From contig JAXLUI010000001.1 in assembly GCA_046329585.1 (NCBI GenBank), positions 2,294,001 through 2,358,000 on the forward strand: 64,000 nt of DNA. The letters run 5' to 3'. Below, piece after piece: positions 35,351 to 43,951 of this stretch (positions are counted from its first letter, which is position 1; each line of letters begins with the position of its first letter). The position numbers were made by a program, and so were the translations under genes. The DNA is from DLKC01 sp002478885. Its GTDB lineage: Bacteria > Bacteroidota > Bacteroidia > Chitinophagales > Chitinophagaceae. The notes under the pieces are model-generated. The model was given only the letters and a program-made list of their open reading frames with translations. It did not search any database and was not told the origin of the DNA.

Positions 35351-36901
35351 TCAGCGAATGTTAAAGGAAGCTTTCTCCTGCCTGATTGCATTTTCCGCTG
35401 CATATTTCAGCGAGTCGTCAGCATTGGAATAATAATATATTTTCACGCCTTCTTCTCTTGCATAAGGCTGCGTCATGGAATCCATTAACTGTACGGATTT
35501 GAAATGACCAAATACCCAGTCATCGGTAGGCCGCGGCTTAAAATTTACAAGCAATACATGTTTGCTGAAGATCGATTCTGGCAACCAGAATAAAAAAGTT
35601 GCATCATCAGAAAAAGCTTCGGGCAAAACCTTTTTATCCCGGAAGAAATTAACGGCAGAAGCCTCCCCATAATTATCGGTGAAAATGATGGTGGATGATT
35701 TTACGCTGTCGGGCAGCCTTGTATACACATTTGTTACTTTTTGCGTTAATTGCCGCCAGCCGAGCATGTCAGCAAAGTCCTGTGGTATGGGATGAACAAC
35801 GGTGTCTTCCCAATTGAGTAAGCCAGTATGATCAAGCTGAAGTGCTTTGTAAACCGGGGCCATTTTTTCAGGGGTGTTGAAAGGCAATGCAACTGGTATC
35901 ATTGGTATGGCAAGCAGTACAACGATTGAAGGCATTACAAGGCGTTTGATTTTATTGCTAAGGGTAACGCGTTTTGTCAGTTTTTCGAGATAGTAGCCCC
36001 CAAAGGCATACAATGGAGGATAAATGCCCATTGTGTAGTAACTCTTGCCTTTGAACACAACCAGGAAAGTGAATATGCCTGTGTATATGATAATGAGCGC
36101 GAAATATTTTCGTCCAGCTTTGGTTGCAACCAGGCAAATAAACCCTGCCACCCAAATAAAGAAAGACGGTAGTGTCATGATCAATTGATCGGCAAAAAAT
36201 TGCGACCTGCTCAAATAACTCAATTGCTGTTCGGTAAGCAATTTCATGTGGGTGGCTACAGGAAAATTATGGTTGATCTGCCAAATAATATTGGGTGCGA
36301 TAATTAATGAGCAAATGAGTAACGCATAGTAAAGCTGTTTGCTTGCAAACCATTTTCGTAAAGGCGTTAGCAGGAAAGCGACGATTGACGAAAGAATATA
36401 AAAGGCTGCTGAATATTTTGAAAGAATGCTGAAAGCAAAAGAAATTCCAAGCAGGTAAAGATATTTTTTGCAGTCAGTTTGTATTAATCTCACGACCAGG
36501 TAAGAATTGAGTGTCCAAAAAAACAGCTCAAGGAAATTGGGTTGAAAAAGAATATTCATCCGAAGATACCCAGAAAGCAAAAAGCCAAGACAGGTAAGCA
36601 GGCAGGCATACATGCCGCCACCAAGTTTTTGAACAAGCCTGCCTATAAGATAGATGTTTAGAGCGCCAAAAAAGGCCGACCAGAAACGCACTACCGCAAT
36701 GGATTTACCTAAAAGACTACTAATGTAACCCAGCAGAGAAAGCAATGGCGGTGCCTCAATATATCCCCATGCAAGATGATCAGATTCGGAAAGGTAAAGG
36801 TATTCATCGCGGTGCAGTTCATACATCGGATGAATGAACAGGTATGGGATTAGCAGTTTTACGATAGCAAACAGCAGAATAAGCCGGGTGGTTTTCGACA
36901 T
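35351..36901 (-). CDS. GT39-family membrane glycosyltransferase (ArnT-like)
   Basis: A polytopic inner-membrane enzyme of 516 residues that transfers a sugar from a polyprenyl-phosphate donor. The first periplasmic loop has YELHRDEYLYL with the catalytic Asp of GT-C enzymes, followed by WGYIEAPPLLSLL, the GT39 pattern. About ten to twelve helices cover residues 5-340; a soluble C-terminal domain follows (about 350-516). The acceptor is unknown (lipid A, protein or a glycan). Confidence 0.85.
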   Translation of the reverse strand: MSKTTRLILLFAIVKLLIPYLFIHPMYELHRDEYLYLSESDHLAWGYIEAPPLLSLLGYISSLLGKSIAVVRFWSAFFGALNIYLIGRLVQKLGGGMYACLLTCLGFLLSGYLRMNILFQPNFLELFFWTLNSYLVVRLIQTDCKKYLYLLGISFAFSILSKYSAAFYILSSIVAFLLTPLRKWFASKQLYYALLICSLIIAPNIIWQINHNFPVATHMKLLTEQQLSYLSRSQFFADQLIMTLPSFFIWVAGFICLVATKAGRKYFALIIIYTGIFTFLVVFKGKSYYTMGIYPPLYAFGGYYLEKLTKRVTLSNKIKRLVMPSIVVLLAIPMIPVALPFNTPEKMAPVYKALQLDHTGLLNWEDTVVHPIPQDFADMLGWRQLTQKVTNVYTRLPDSVKSSTIIFTDNYGEASAVNFFRDKKVLPEAFSDDATFLFWLPESIFSKHVLLVNFKPRPTDDWVFGHFKSVQLMDSMTQPYAREEGVKIYYYSNADDSLKYAAENAIRQEKASFNIR

Positions 36902-37031
36902 CTTTTTTTAGAAAGTTACAACACGAAAGCCAAGCAGGGGCGGTATTTATATAACCAGCAGGCTTTTGTTTTAAACAGATAAAAAAAAGCTGGCAAAAGT
37001 TTGGCCACTACACCTGCTTTTAAAAAATATA

Positions 37032-38573
37032 TTAACCCTGGACTAATTGCAGCGTAAATTTTATCCGCTTAATGGTTTCCTCTTTGCCTAATACTTCGGC
37101 AACATGGAACACACCCGGGCCGAATTTGCCACCCACTAGCATGATGCGCAGAGGAAGCATCAGTTCACCCGGCTTTATTTCATGTACGGCGGTGAGCTCT
37201 TTAAAAGTTCTTTCTAATTCTTCATGTTGCCATGAAGGAGCTAGGTCGAAAGCAAGCATCATTTCTCCAAAAAACAGGTTTTTCTTTTCGTCCCATTTTG
37301 GCTTTATGGCAGCGGTATCAATGTTTGTCGGGGTTTTAAAGAAGAATCCGGCCTGCTGCACAAAATCAGGTAAAAGCGTGCAACGGTCTTTCACCAGCTC
37401 TAACACTTTTTGCAATTGGCCGTCGTCCGGTACAGAAATACCTTCTGCTTCGAGTAATTGCCTAACCCGGGGCTGGTAATGCGAAGCCGGTAGGTGCTTT
37501 ATCCATTCGTGGTTGAACCATTTTGCTTTCTCATAATCGAATCTTGCGCCGCCCTTATGAACGCGTTCCATGGTAAATTTGTCCACCAATTTTTGCAGCG
37601 TGAAAATTTCGTTTTCGGTTCCATCGTTCCAGCCAAGCATAACCAGCATATTTATAAATGCTTCAGGTAAAAATCCTCTTTCTCTAAAGCCTTGAGTAGT
37701 TTCAGTTGTTTTCGGATCTGTCCAATTCATAGCAAATACAGGGAAACCCATGCGATCTCCATCTCGTTTACTGAGCTTCCCATTACCGTCTGGCTTCAAG
37801 ATCAAAGGAAGGTGCGCCCATTGCGGCATCTGGTCAAGGCCAAACAAATATTTCCAGAGCAGGATATGCACGGGTGCACTTGGCAGCCATTCTTCGCCAC
37901 GAAAAGCATGTGTGATCTTCATCAGATAATCGTCAACCACAACTGCAAGATGATAAGTTGGCATTCCATCGGCTTTCAGCAAAACTTTATCATCCGTTTG
38001 TGAAGAATGAAACGCAACTTCCCCGCGAATCATATCCGTGAATACGATTGTTTCATCAGTCGGCATTTTTATGCGTATCACATGTGCCGCGTCTTCGCTT
38101 AATAACCTTGCCACCTCTTCTTCACCAAGGGTAAGTGAATTACGCATTTGCTCACGAAGTATGTAATTATATTGTGGCGAAGGGCTTTCTGCAGTTTTAA
38201 ACCGGTTGCGCATTTCCTCAAGTTCTGCGGGGGTATCAAAAGCATAGTATGCGGAGCCATCTGCAACAAGTTGCTCTGCATATTTTCTATAGCTTTCTTT
38301 TCGTTCACTTTGGCGGTACGGGCCATATGCACCGCCATGCACAGGGCTTTCGTCGGGGGTAAGTCCGCACCAATTAAGACAGTCAAAAATATATTCCTCA
38401 GCGCCGGCCACAAATCTTGACTGGTCAGTATCTTCTATGCGCAACACAAATTCGCCGCCATGGTGTTTGGCAAAAAGATAATTGAATAATACCGTTCTTA
38501 CGCCACCCAAATGCAAACCTCCTGTTGGCGATGGAGCGAAACGCACCCTTACTTTTTTATTTTCATTAACCAT
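37032..38573 (-). CDS. gltX: Glutamyl-tRNA synthetase
   Basis: Charges tRNA-Glu. 513 residues, class I: the HIGH-like motif FAPSPTGGLHLGG at 12-24, RIEDTDQSR near 45, and KLSKRDG as the KMSKS loop near 265. The C-terminal anticodon-binding part is present in full. It is leftward and faces the ARPP-1-like gene across a 283-bp gap holding one repeat unit. Confidence 0.97.
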   Translation of the reverse strand: MVNENKKVRVRFAPSPTGGLHLGGVRTVLFNYLFAKHHGGEFVLRIEDTDQSRFVAGAEEYIFDCLNWCGLTPDESPVHGGAYGPYRQSERKESYRKYAEQLVADGSAYYAFDTPAELEEMRNRFKTAESPSPQYNYILREQMRNSLTLGEEEVARLLSEDAAHVIRIKMPTDETIVFTDMIRGEVAFHSSQTDDKVLLKADGMPTYHLAVVVDDYLMKITHAFRGEEWLPSAPVHILLWKYLFGLDQMPQWAHLPLILKPDGNGKLSKRDGDRMGFPVFAMNWTDPKTTETTQGFRERGFLPEAFINMLVMLGWNDGTENEIFTLQKLVDKFTMERVHKGGARFDYEKAKWFNHEWIKHLPASHYQPRVRQLLEAEGISVPDDGQLQKVLELVKDRCTLLPDFVQQAGFFFKTPTNIDTAAIKPKWDEKKNLFFGEMMLAFDLAPSWQHEELERTFKELTAVHEIKPGELMLPLRIMLVGGKFGPGVFHVAEVLGKEETIKRIKFTLQLVQG

Positions 38574-38771
38574 ATTCCGGTAATATTGTATTGTTATTTG
38601 CTATTGTTTATACGGGCTGCAAAGATAATTGTTGAACTGCAGGGTTTGCCCGGATATTTAAAGGTATCTAATTGAATGTTGGCTGTCCTAAATAAAGCTT
38701 TGCAGCATACTAAACCTTTCGACGAACACTCAGGAAATTATTTGCATAACCCTGCTGCCACTTTTTATACA

Positions 38772-38830
38772 GCACAAAAGTGCGACGCAACAGGCGATGC
38801 TGCAGGGCTGCAATGCACGGTTCAAAAAAA
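38772..38830 (+). repeat. Single repeat unit, right orientation, 5' of the ARPP-1-like gene
   Basis: Core 38772-38791: GCACAAAAGTGCGACGCAAC, with AAAG in place of the usual AGAG. Outer end CACGGTTCAAAAAAA runs to 27 bp before the gene start. The unit after the gene carries the matching deviation (AAAAGTG on its complement). Confidence 0.85.
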
Positions 38831-38856
38831 ATTCAGCTTAATGCTGATCGAATAAA

Positions 38857-39804
38857 ATGGGTGTTTTAAAAAAAATATTTCTTATTGTTTTTACCGCTGT
38901 TTTATTGCAGCAGTTGGTCGATGCTCAAATCACTTATTTCAATGTTTCTGTTCAGTACGATTCGCCCTGGGTCTGTAAAAACCTGAAATTAATACCGGTA
39001 CGTTTTAAAGGAAATGGCGGCGACACCAATCAGTTGATGAAGGGCGGCATTATTAGTTTTGAAGAGGCTTTCAGAAGGGGAAAGATAACAGTGAAAGAAT
39101 CGGACCTTGGCGGCGGCGGCGCCGATGTTGGCCTTATTACCGTGAAGAATCACTCAAAGGAAAATGTACTCGTTCACAGTGGCGATATTGTGGCAGGAGG
39201 CAAGCAAGACAGGGCTTTTGCCGGCACCACTATTCTCGGTGCCGATGAAGAGCAATATGTGCCGGTGTTTTGCATTGAGAAAGGGCGATGGACAAAAAAG
39301 CCACACTCTTTTCGCTATGGCGGACAAGCCGACGCCTCTTTAAAGCGACAGATAGATATAGTGCGCAAACAAAATAAAGTATGGAAAGAAATTGACCGGC
39401 AGCTTGCAGAAACAGATAAAAAAAATCCAAGCTCGGCATATATGAATCGCTTTGCAGGTGAGGAGGAAATTGATTCAACCTGTTTTCACCTATTCACTCG
39501 GAAACTGGCCGAAAGCGACAGTATGTATTCAGGCTTTATTGCCATAACGGGTAAGCGCATCATTAACTGCGAATTGTTTAGCAGTGCCGACCTTTTTGTT
39601 GCATCATTCAACTCGCTTGTAAAAAGTTACCAGCGCAGTGTAACCGCGAATGATGGCTACGCTGAACTACCCGATGCAACTGTAAAAATTTTTATGGATA
39701 AGTTTATGGAAACAGAAGAAAAACAGCAGCAATACCTTAAAGATCATGGCCGTCTTTATTCAATCCAAAATCATGTTATTCATCTAGTGGCCTACGATGA
39801 TTGA
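38857..39804 (+). CDS. Secreted ARPP-1-domain-like protein
   Basis: A 315-residue exported protein with a signal peptide (about 1-23, ending VDAQ). The motif GDIVAGGKQDRAFAGTTI (about 108-125) and VPVFCIEKGRW (about 136-146) match the ARPP-1 domain, a small family named after its association with ADP-ribosylglycohydrolase and rhodanese-phosphatase genes; the biochemical role is not known. Members I recall are cytoplasmic, so the signal peptide is notable. It is bracketed by two repeat units that share the same sequence deviation. Confidence 0.72.
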   Translation: MGVLKKIFLIVFTAVLLQQLVDAQITYFNVSVQYDSPWVCKNLKLIPVRFKGNGGDTNQLMKGGIISFEEAFRRGKITVKESDLGGGGADVGLITVKNHSKENVLVHSGDIVAGGKQDRAFAGTTILGADEEQYVPVFCIEKGRWTKKPHSFRYGGQADASLKRQIDIVRKQNKVWKEIDRQLAETDKKNPSSAYMNRFAGEEEIDSTCFHLFTRKLAESDSMYSGFIAITGKRIINCELFSSADLFVASFNSLVKSYQRSVTANDGYAELPDATVKIFMDKFMETEEKQQQYLKDHGRLYSIQNHVIHLVAYDD

Positions 39805-39805
39805 T

Positions 39806-39863
39806 TTTTTTGAGCCCGGCTTCCACTCTTTCAATTAAGCATAGTTGCGTCGCACTTTTCAAC
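39806..39863 (-). repeat. Single repeat unit, left orientation, 3' of the ARPP-1-like gene
   Basis: Core 39844-39863: GTTGCGTCGCACTTTTCAAC. Outer end TTTTTTTGAGCCCGGCTT abuts the stop codon. The complement reads AAAAGTGCGACGCAAC, as in the unit in front of the gene. Confidence 0.85.
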
Positions 39864-39958
39864 TGCAATACAGTGGTTGAGCAAATATTTTGAAGCGCAA
39901 CCGTTTTCGTTCATCTTTTAAGTAGGTTATCAATATCTTTAGTTCAATACAAACGCAT

Positions 39959-41287
39959 ATGAAAAAAATCTTCGTGTTGGCTTTTTTTGCAATCGCCTGT
40001 TCAGCGCTTGCACAACAAACATATGTTCCGGCAGCAGAAAATCTAAAAGCAAGGCAGGAGTTTGCCGATGCAAAATTTGGTTTGTTTATTCATTGGGGGC
40101 CATTCAGTATTCCGGGCTCAGGCGAATGGGTAATGAACGAACGCAACATTACCGTCAAAAATTATACGCGCCTGATGGACTTCTTTAACCCGATCGGTTT
40201 CAATGCACACGACTGGGTAAAAATGGCCAAAGATGCAGGCATGAATTACATTACGCTCATTACCCGCCACCACGATGGATTTAGCATGTGGGATACAAAA
40301 TATTCCGATTTCAATATTATGAATACACCCTATAAAAAGGACATCGTAAAACAAATAGCGGATGAATGCCATAAACAAGGCATAAAACTCTTTCTATATT
40401 ATTCGCTGCTTGATTGGCGACGCGACGATTATTCATGGACCACCGGCCGTACCGGGCAGGGAACGGGCAGAACAGTGCAGGGCAAATGGGATGACTATAT
40501 ACAATTTATGAAAAACCAGTTAACGGAATTACTCAGTAATTACGGCGAGATTGCTGGTATTTGGTTCGACGGTCATTGGGATCAAACCGCTCCGGAAGGT
40601 GCCGCCGACCGCAGCGCAAGAATCGATTGGCATTACAGTGAAATCTACGGGCTCATTCACAAACTGCAACCCCAATGTTTAATCGGCAATAACCACCACT
40701 TATCCCCCTTTCCAGGCGAAGACTTTCAAATGTTTGAAAAAGATCTTCCGGGAGAAAATAAATCAGGCCTCAGCTATCAGCAGGCATCCGACAAATTACC
40801 GGTCGAAACATGTGAAACTATTAATAATTCCTGGGGCTTTAATATTACAGATACTACTTATAAAACACATGAACAGTTGCTGCAATACCTTGTAAAAGCA
40901 TCTGCGCTTGGCGCAAACTTCTTGTTAAATATCGGGCCTATGCCCAATGGAAAAATTCAGGTCGAGTTCATAGAACGCCTTCAATGGATCGGCAATTGGC
41001 TGCATGTTTATGGCGAGAGTATTTACAAAACCACGGCGGGTTACCAAAAACCACAAAGCTGGGGTTGCCTCACCCAACGGGAAGGCAAAATATATATACA
41101 CCTGTTCAGCAAAAATATAAGCAGCATTAATCTCGGCGATTTCCCTTTTAAAAAAATCGATAAGGCCTACCTGTTAAAAAACAAAACTGATGTGAAAACA
41201 GATTTAAAAAATGGCACTGCAACAATAACTCCGGCGAATTGGGATGAAGCCGAACCCGACCAGGTGATAGTGCTGGAAGTAAAATAA
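39959..41287 (+). CDS. Alpha-L-fucosidase, GH29
   Basis: Exported glycosidase that removes alpha-L-fucose from glycans. 442 residues: signal peptide (1-18, ending ALAQ), then KFGLFIHWGPFSIPG near 38, the YAKDAGMNYITL-like region, HHDGFSMWDTKYSDFNI near 105-122, and the nucleophile Asp in GIWFDGHWDQ near 203. The length and compact C-terminal beta domain fit GH29 without an extra carbohydrate module. No SusCD pair is adjacent. Confidence 0.92.
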   Translation: MKKIFVLAFFAIACSALAQQTYVPAAENLKARQEFADAKFGLFIHWGPFSIPGSGEWVMNERNITVKNYTRLMDFFNPIGFNAHDWVKMAKDAGMNYITLITRHHDGFSMWDTKYSDFNIMNTPYKKDIVKQIADECHKQGIKLFLYYSLLDWRRDDYSWTTGRTGQGTGRTVQGKWDDYIQFMKNQLTELLSNYGEIAGIWFDGHWDQTAPEGAADRSARIDWHYSEIYGLIHKLQPQCLIGNNHHLSPFPGEDFQMFEKDLPGENKSGLSYQQASDKLPVETCETINNSWGFNITDTTYKTHEQLLQYLVKASALGANFLLNIGPMPNGKIQVEFIERLQWIGNWLHVYGESIYKTTAGYQKPQSWGCLTQREGKIYIHLFSKNISSINLGDFPFKKIDKAYLLKNKTDVKTDLKNGTATITPANWDEAEPDQVIVLEVK

Positions 41288-41344
41288 TTTTATTTGCTCG
41301 GCGCAAGGGTCATTTCGCAGCTTCGTTGCGTCGCACGCTTGTAC
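41288..41344 (-). repeat. Single repeat unit, left orientation
   Basis: Core 41325-41344: GTTGCGTCGCACGCTTGTAC, preceded by GCAGCTTC and the outer GCTCGGCGC directly after the fucosidase stop codon. No facing right unit; a terminator hairpin follows at 41387. Confidence 0.85.
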
Positions 41345-41386
41345 TGCAGCCTTTCAGGCAACAACAAGCAAAAGCCAGTCACAATA

Positions 41387-41427
41387 TAAAACCTGCCGGT
41401 GATTTAATACAAGGCAGGTTTTACTAT
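41387..41427 (+). terminator. Terminator hairpin upstream of polysaccharide deacetylase
   Basis: TAAAACCTGCC (41387-41397) pairs with GGCAGGTTTTA (41413-41423) and is followed by a T-run. It ends the fucosidase transcript ten bases before the next start codon, so the deacetylase promoter would have to overlap it. Confidence 0.7.
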
Positions 41428-41436
41428 TTTTGGGCC

Positions 41437-42078
41437 ATGTTCTATACCATAAAACCACCTTGGATCTTAAAGAAAATATATCCAAATCTCCTTTGGCAAA
41501 ACCCGGGTAATGAAAAAACGATTTATCTCACATTCGACGATGGACCTCATCCGGCAGCCACTCCATTTATTTTAGATAAGCTCAAGGCCTACAAAGCGAA
41601 AGCTACCTTCTTTTGCATCGGCAAGAATGTAATAGAGTATCCGGAAATTTACAAGCGTATTCTCAACGAAGGGCACGCTGTTGGTAATCATACCCAAAAC
41701 CATCTCGATGGATGGAAGACCCCCGATGAAAAATATTTTGACAACATCTTTGAAGCTGCAAAATATATTGACAGCAACCTCTTTCGTCCACCCTATGGGC
41801 GAATTACAAAATTCCAGTCAAATTTGTTACAGCAAGGCTCCTTAAAAAAAACGGGGCAAAAACACTTTAAACTTATTATGTGGTCAGTGTTAAGTGGTGA
41901 TTTCGATATAAAACTATCGCCCGAAAAATGTTTCCAAAATGTATTGCTGAATACAAAAGCGGGCAGCATTGTTGTCTTCCACGACAGCACCAAAGCTTGG
42001 GACCGTATGAACTATGCATTACCAAAAATGCTCGAACACTTTAGTAAACTTGGTTACCGGTTTGAATCAATAGTTTGA
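41437..42078 (+). CDS. Polysaccharide deacetylase (NodB homology)
   Basis: Metal-dependent deacetylase of N-acetylated glycans (CE4). 213 residues: the catalytic motif TFDDGPHP (about 31-38), the metal-binding pair in HAVGNHTQNH (about 73-82), RPPYGR near 112, and the terminal VFHDS near 180. I chose ATG 41437, since the upstream frame extension back to 41326 runs through a terminator hairpin and a repeat core. There is no signal peptide, only a short hydrophobic N-terminus, so the location is unclear. Confidence 0.88.
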   Translation: MFYTIKPPWILKKIYPNLLWQNPGNEKTIYLTFDDGPHPAATPFILDKLKAYKAKATFFCIGKNVIEYPEIYKRILNEGHAVGNHTQNHLDGWKTPDEKYFDNIFEAAKYIDSNLFRPPYGRITKFQSNLLQQGSLKKTGQKHFKLIMWSVLSGDFDIKLSPEKCFQNVLLNTKAGSIVVFHDSTKAWDRMNYALPKMLEHFSKLGYRFESIV

Positions 42079-42540
42079 TTTTATTTTTATAATAAACTAT
42101 CTGCTAATAGCTGGCGCGAAGAAAGAGGCGACTATAAAAAAAGAGAGCTAAGGTAGACACCTCAGCCCGTTTTTAATCCGTACCCTATGAAAACTGGACA
42201 AAAATAGGCCTTTAAGTTTAATTGCCAAATCTGATTTCATTAAATTTCAGGGTAATTAAAAAAAAATCAGGAACCTGCTAAGCCTTTTTGTAATTCTTCA
42301 AACACTTAATTTTTATTACACATTGATTTTCAATTATAAATAACAATTTCGAAACGTCGTTTTAAAAAGTGTAAAATTCACCCTTATATAAATATTTCAT
42401 TGAAATTTAACCCTAACTGACTTTTTAAGGCGAGCTGCTTTTACCACTCAAAAGCACTTCTACCCAGGCCGACATGCCTGATTAAATTTTGGATTGTAAA
42501 GGACTGTGCACAAATTTGCAGTTTAAGCCACCAAGCCACG
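42079..42540. other. Gene-free AT-rich interval
   Basis: No gene, repeat unit or clear terminator is seen in these 462 bases between the deacetylase and tatD. The stretch is AT-rich with many A- and T-runs. A promoter for tatD is likely but I cannot place it. Confidence 0.5.
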
Positions 42541-43308
42541 ATGAACATTATTGATACGCATTGCCATTTATACCTGCAGGAATTTAAAGATGACATTGTC
42601 GATGTTATTGCAAAAGCCGAAAAGGCTGGTGTTTCAAAATTTTATTTGCCAGCGATCGATAGCAAAGTAATTGAAGATATGCTTCGATTGGAAGACCAGT
42701 TTCGCGGCGTATGCTTCGCCATGATTGGTTTGCACCCTTGCTCAGTGAAAGAGAATGTTGACCACGAACTTGCCGTTGTTGAAAGCTGGCTTAAGCAAAG
42801 AAAGTTTGCAGCTTTAGGCGAAATCGGCCTTGATTTTTACTGGGACACAAGTTTTACCAGGCAACAATACGCAGCCTTTGAATTTCAGATGCAACTGGCG
42901 CTTGATTACAACCTGCCGGTCGTTATTCATACCCGCAATGCGATTGACGAAGCGATCAACACGGTAAAACCTTTTGCCATAAAAGGTTTAAAAGGCATCT
43001 TTCATTGTTTTGGCGGAACCATTGAACAAGCAAATAACATTATTGATCTTGATTTTAAACTTGGAATAGGCGGTGTGCTCACCTATAAAAATTCCGGGCT
43101 TCGCGAAGTGCTGGGGCAGACCGACCTAAGCCATATCGTGCTGGAAACCGATGCGCCGTATTTGTCGCCCGTACCACACCGGGGCAAGAGAAATGAGAGT
43201 AGTTATCTCGCCATTGTTTTGGAAAAACTTGCGGCCATTAAAAATATACCTGCAGAACGTATTGCTGAAATAACAACAGCCAATGCAGAAAAAATTTTCG
43301 GATGCTGA
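42541..43308 (+). CDS. TatD-family metal-dependent hydrolase
   Basis: Metal-dependent nuclease/hydrolase of the amidohydrolase fold. 255 residues: DTHCHLY at 5-11 (metal site), GLHPCS near 62, the Glu in GEIGLDFYW near 97, VIHTRNA near 127, FHCFGG near 156 and the Asp in LETDAPYLSP near 203. Family members act on DNA ends in repair or turnover. It is directly followed by tRNA-Ser. Confidence 0.92.
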   Translation: MNIIDTHCHLYLQEFKDDIVDVIAKAEKAGVSKFYLPAIDSKVIEDMLRLEDQFRGVCFAMIGLHPCSVKENVDHELAVVESWLKQRKFAALGEIGLDFYWDTSFTRQQYAAFEFQMQLALDYNLPVVIHTRNAIDEAINTVKPFAIKGLKGIFHCFGGTIEQANNIIDLDFKLGIGGVLTYKNSGLREVLGQTDLSHIVLETDAPYLSPVPHRGKRNESSYLAIVLEKLAAIKNIPAERIAEITTANAEKIFGC

Positions 43309-43344
43309 TCAATGAACTGCTATTTTTGCAACCCTTGATTTTAT

Positions 43345-43432
43345 GGAGACTTGTCCGAGTGGTTGAAGGAGCACGCCTGGAAAGTGTGTATACCTCTAAA
43401 GGGTATCGAGGGTTCGAATCCCTCAGTCTCCG
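43345..43432 (+). tRNA. tRNA-Ser (anticodon GGA)
   Basis: Acceptor stem GGAGACT (43345-43351) pairs with AGTCTCC (43425-43431), discriminator G at 43432. Anticodon stem CACGC/GTGTG with loop CTGGAAA puts GGA at 43379-43381. A long variable arm (about 43389-43406) is typical of tRNA-Ser, and GGTTCGAATCC is the T arm. CCA is not encoded. It decodes UCC/UCU. Confidence 0.97.
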
Positions 43433-43441
43433 CTTTATCGC

Positions 43442-43475
43442 AAAAAAGCTCAGCTTAAAAAGCCGGGCTTTTTTT
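43442..43475 (+). terminator. Terminator after tRNA-Ser
   Basis: AAAAAAGCTCAGC pairs with GCCGGGCTTTTTT (one mismatch and one G-U) around a TTAAAAA loop, ending in a T-run. It sits ten bases after the tRNA. Confidence 0.75.
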
Positions 43476-43515
43476 ATGCGTTTGGTGCTCAAGGATTGTT
43501 GCCACCGGCAATGTT

Positions 43516-43575
43516 GTACAAGCTGTGCGACGCAACGGCCGATGCTATGAAATACAAAAGCACGGTTCAAAAACA
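43516..43575 (+). repeat. Single repeat unit, right orientation, 21-nt core
   Basis: The core at 43516-43536 has one extra base compared with all other right-oriented units (a C after GTACAAG). Outer end GCACGGTTCAAAAAC. The unit at 43688-43754 shows the same extra base on the opposite strand. Confidence 0.82.
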
Positions 43576-43687
43576 TATAAACACAATTTGTTCAGAAAGC
43601 CTTATTTATGATCTTTTGAGGTAGCGCTGCTGCGATGCAGACTATAAGTTGCCGTGTTTAGCAGCCCTGGTAAAATTGGTCTTATGG

Positions 43688-43754
43688 GAGCGGGAATTTT
43701 ATCATCTCTGCATCACATCTATGTGCATCAACAGTTGCGTCGCACAGCGTGTAC
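43688..43754 (-). repeat. Single repeat unit, left orientation, 21-nt core
   Basis: The core at 43734-43754 carries the same single-base insertion as the unit at 43516, with one other mismatch. The two units point outward rather than inward. The interval 43576-43687 holds nothing I recognise, and no gene lies between here and the sensor start at 43952. Confidence 0.75.
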
Positions 43755-43951
43755 GGCAACAACTGTAGCAGCTGCAGAAAAAGGCCAGGCCGTTGTATTA
43801 AAACCACAGCTCATGGCGGATTTTATACAATTCATACCCCAATCTTTCATTTCATGCCACGGTTTAAGGATATTTACTATAGCTGCATGTAAACAGATAA
43901 ACCCTGACTGCATTGAAAACGTTTTTGAAACAAATAAGCCTTTACGTGAAA

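Noticed and set aside
43302..43550. An open frame of 82 codons across the tRNA gene
   Set aside because: It covers the whole tRNA-Ser, its terminator and a repeat core; its translation is the tRNA read as protein.
43345..43754. Genomic island attachment site at the tRNA-Ser 3' end
   Set aside because: I see no integrase gene and no second copy of the tRNA 3' end in the window.
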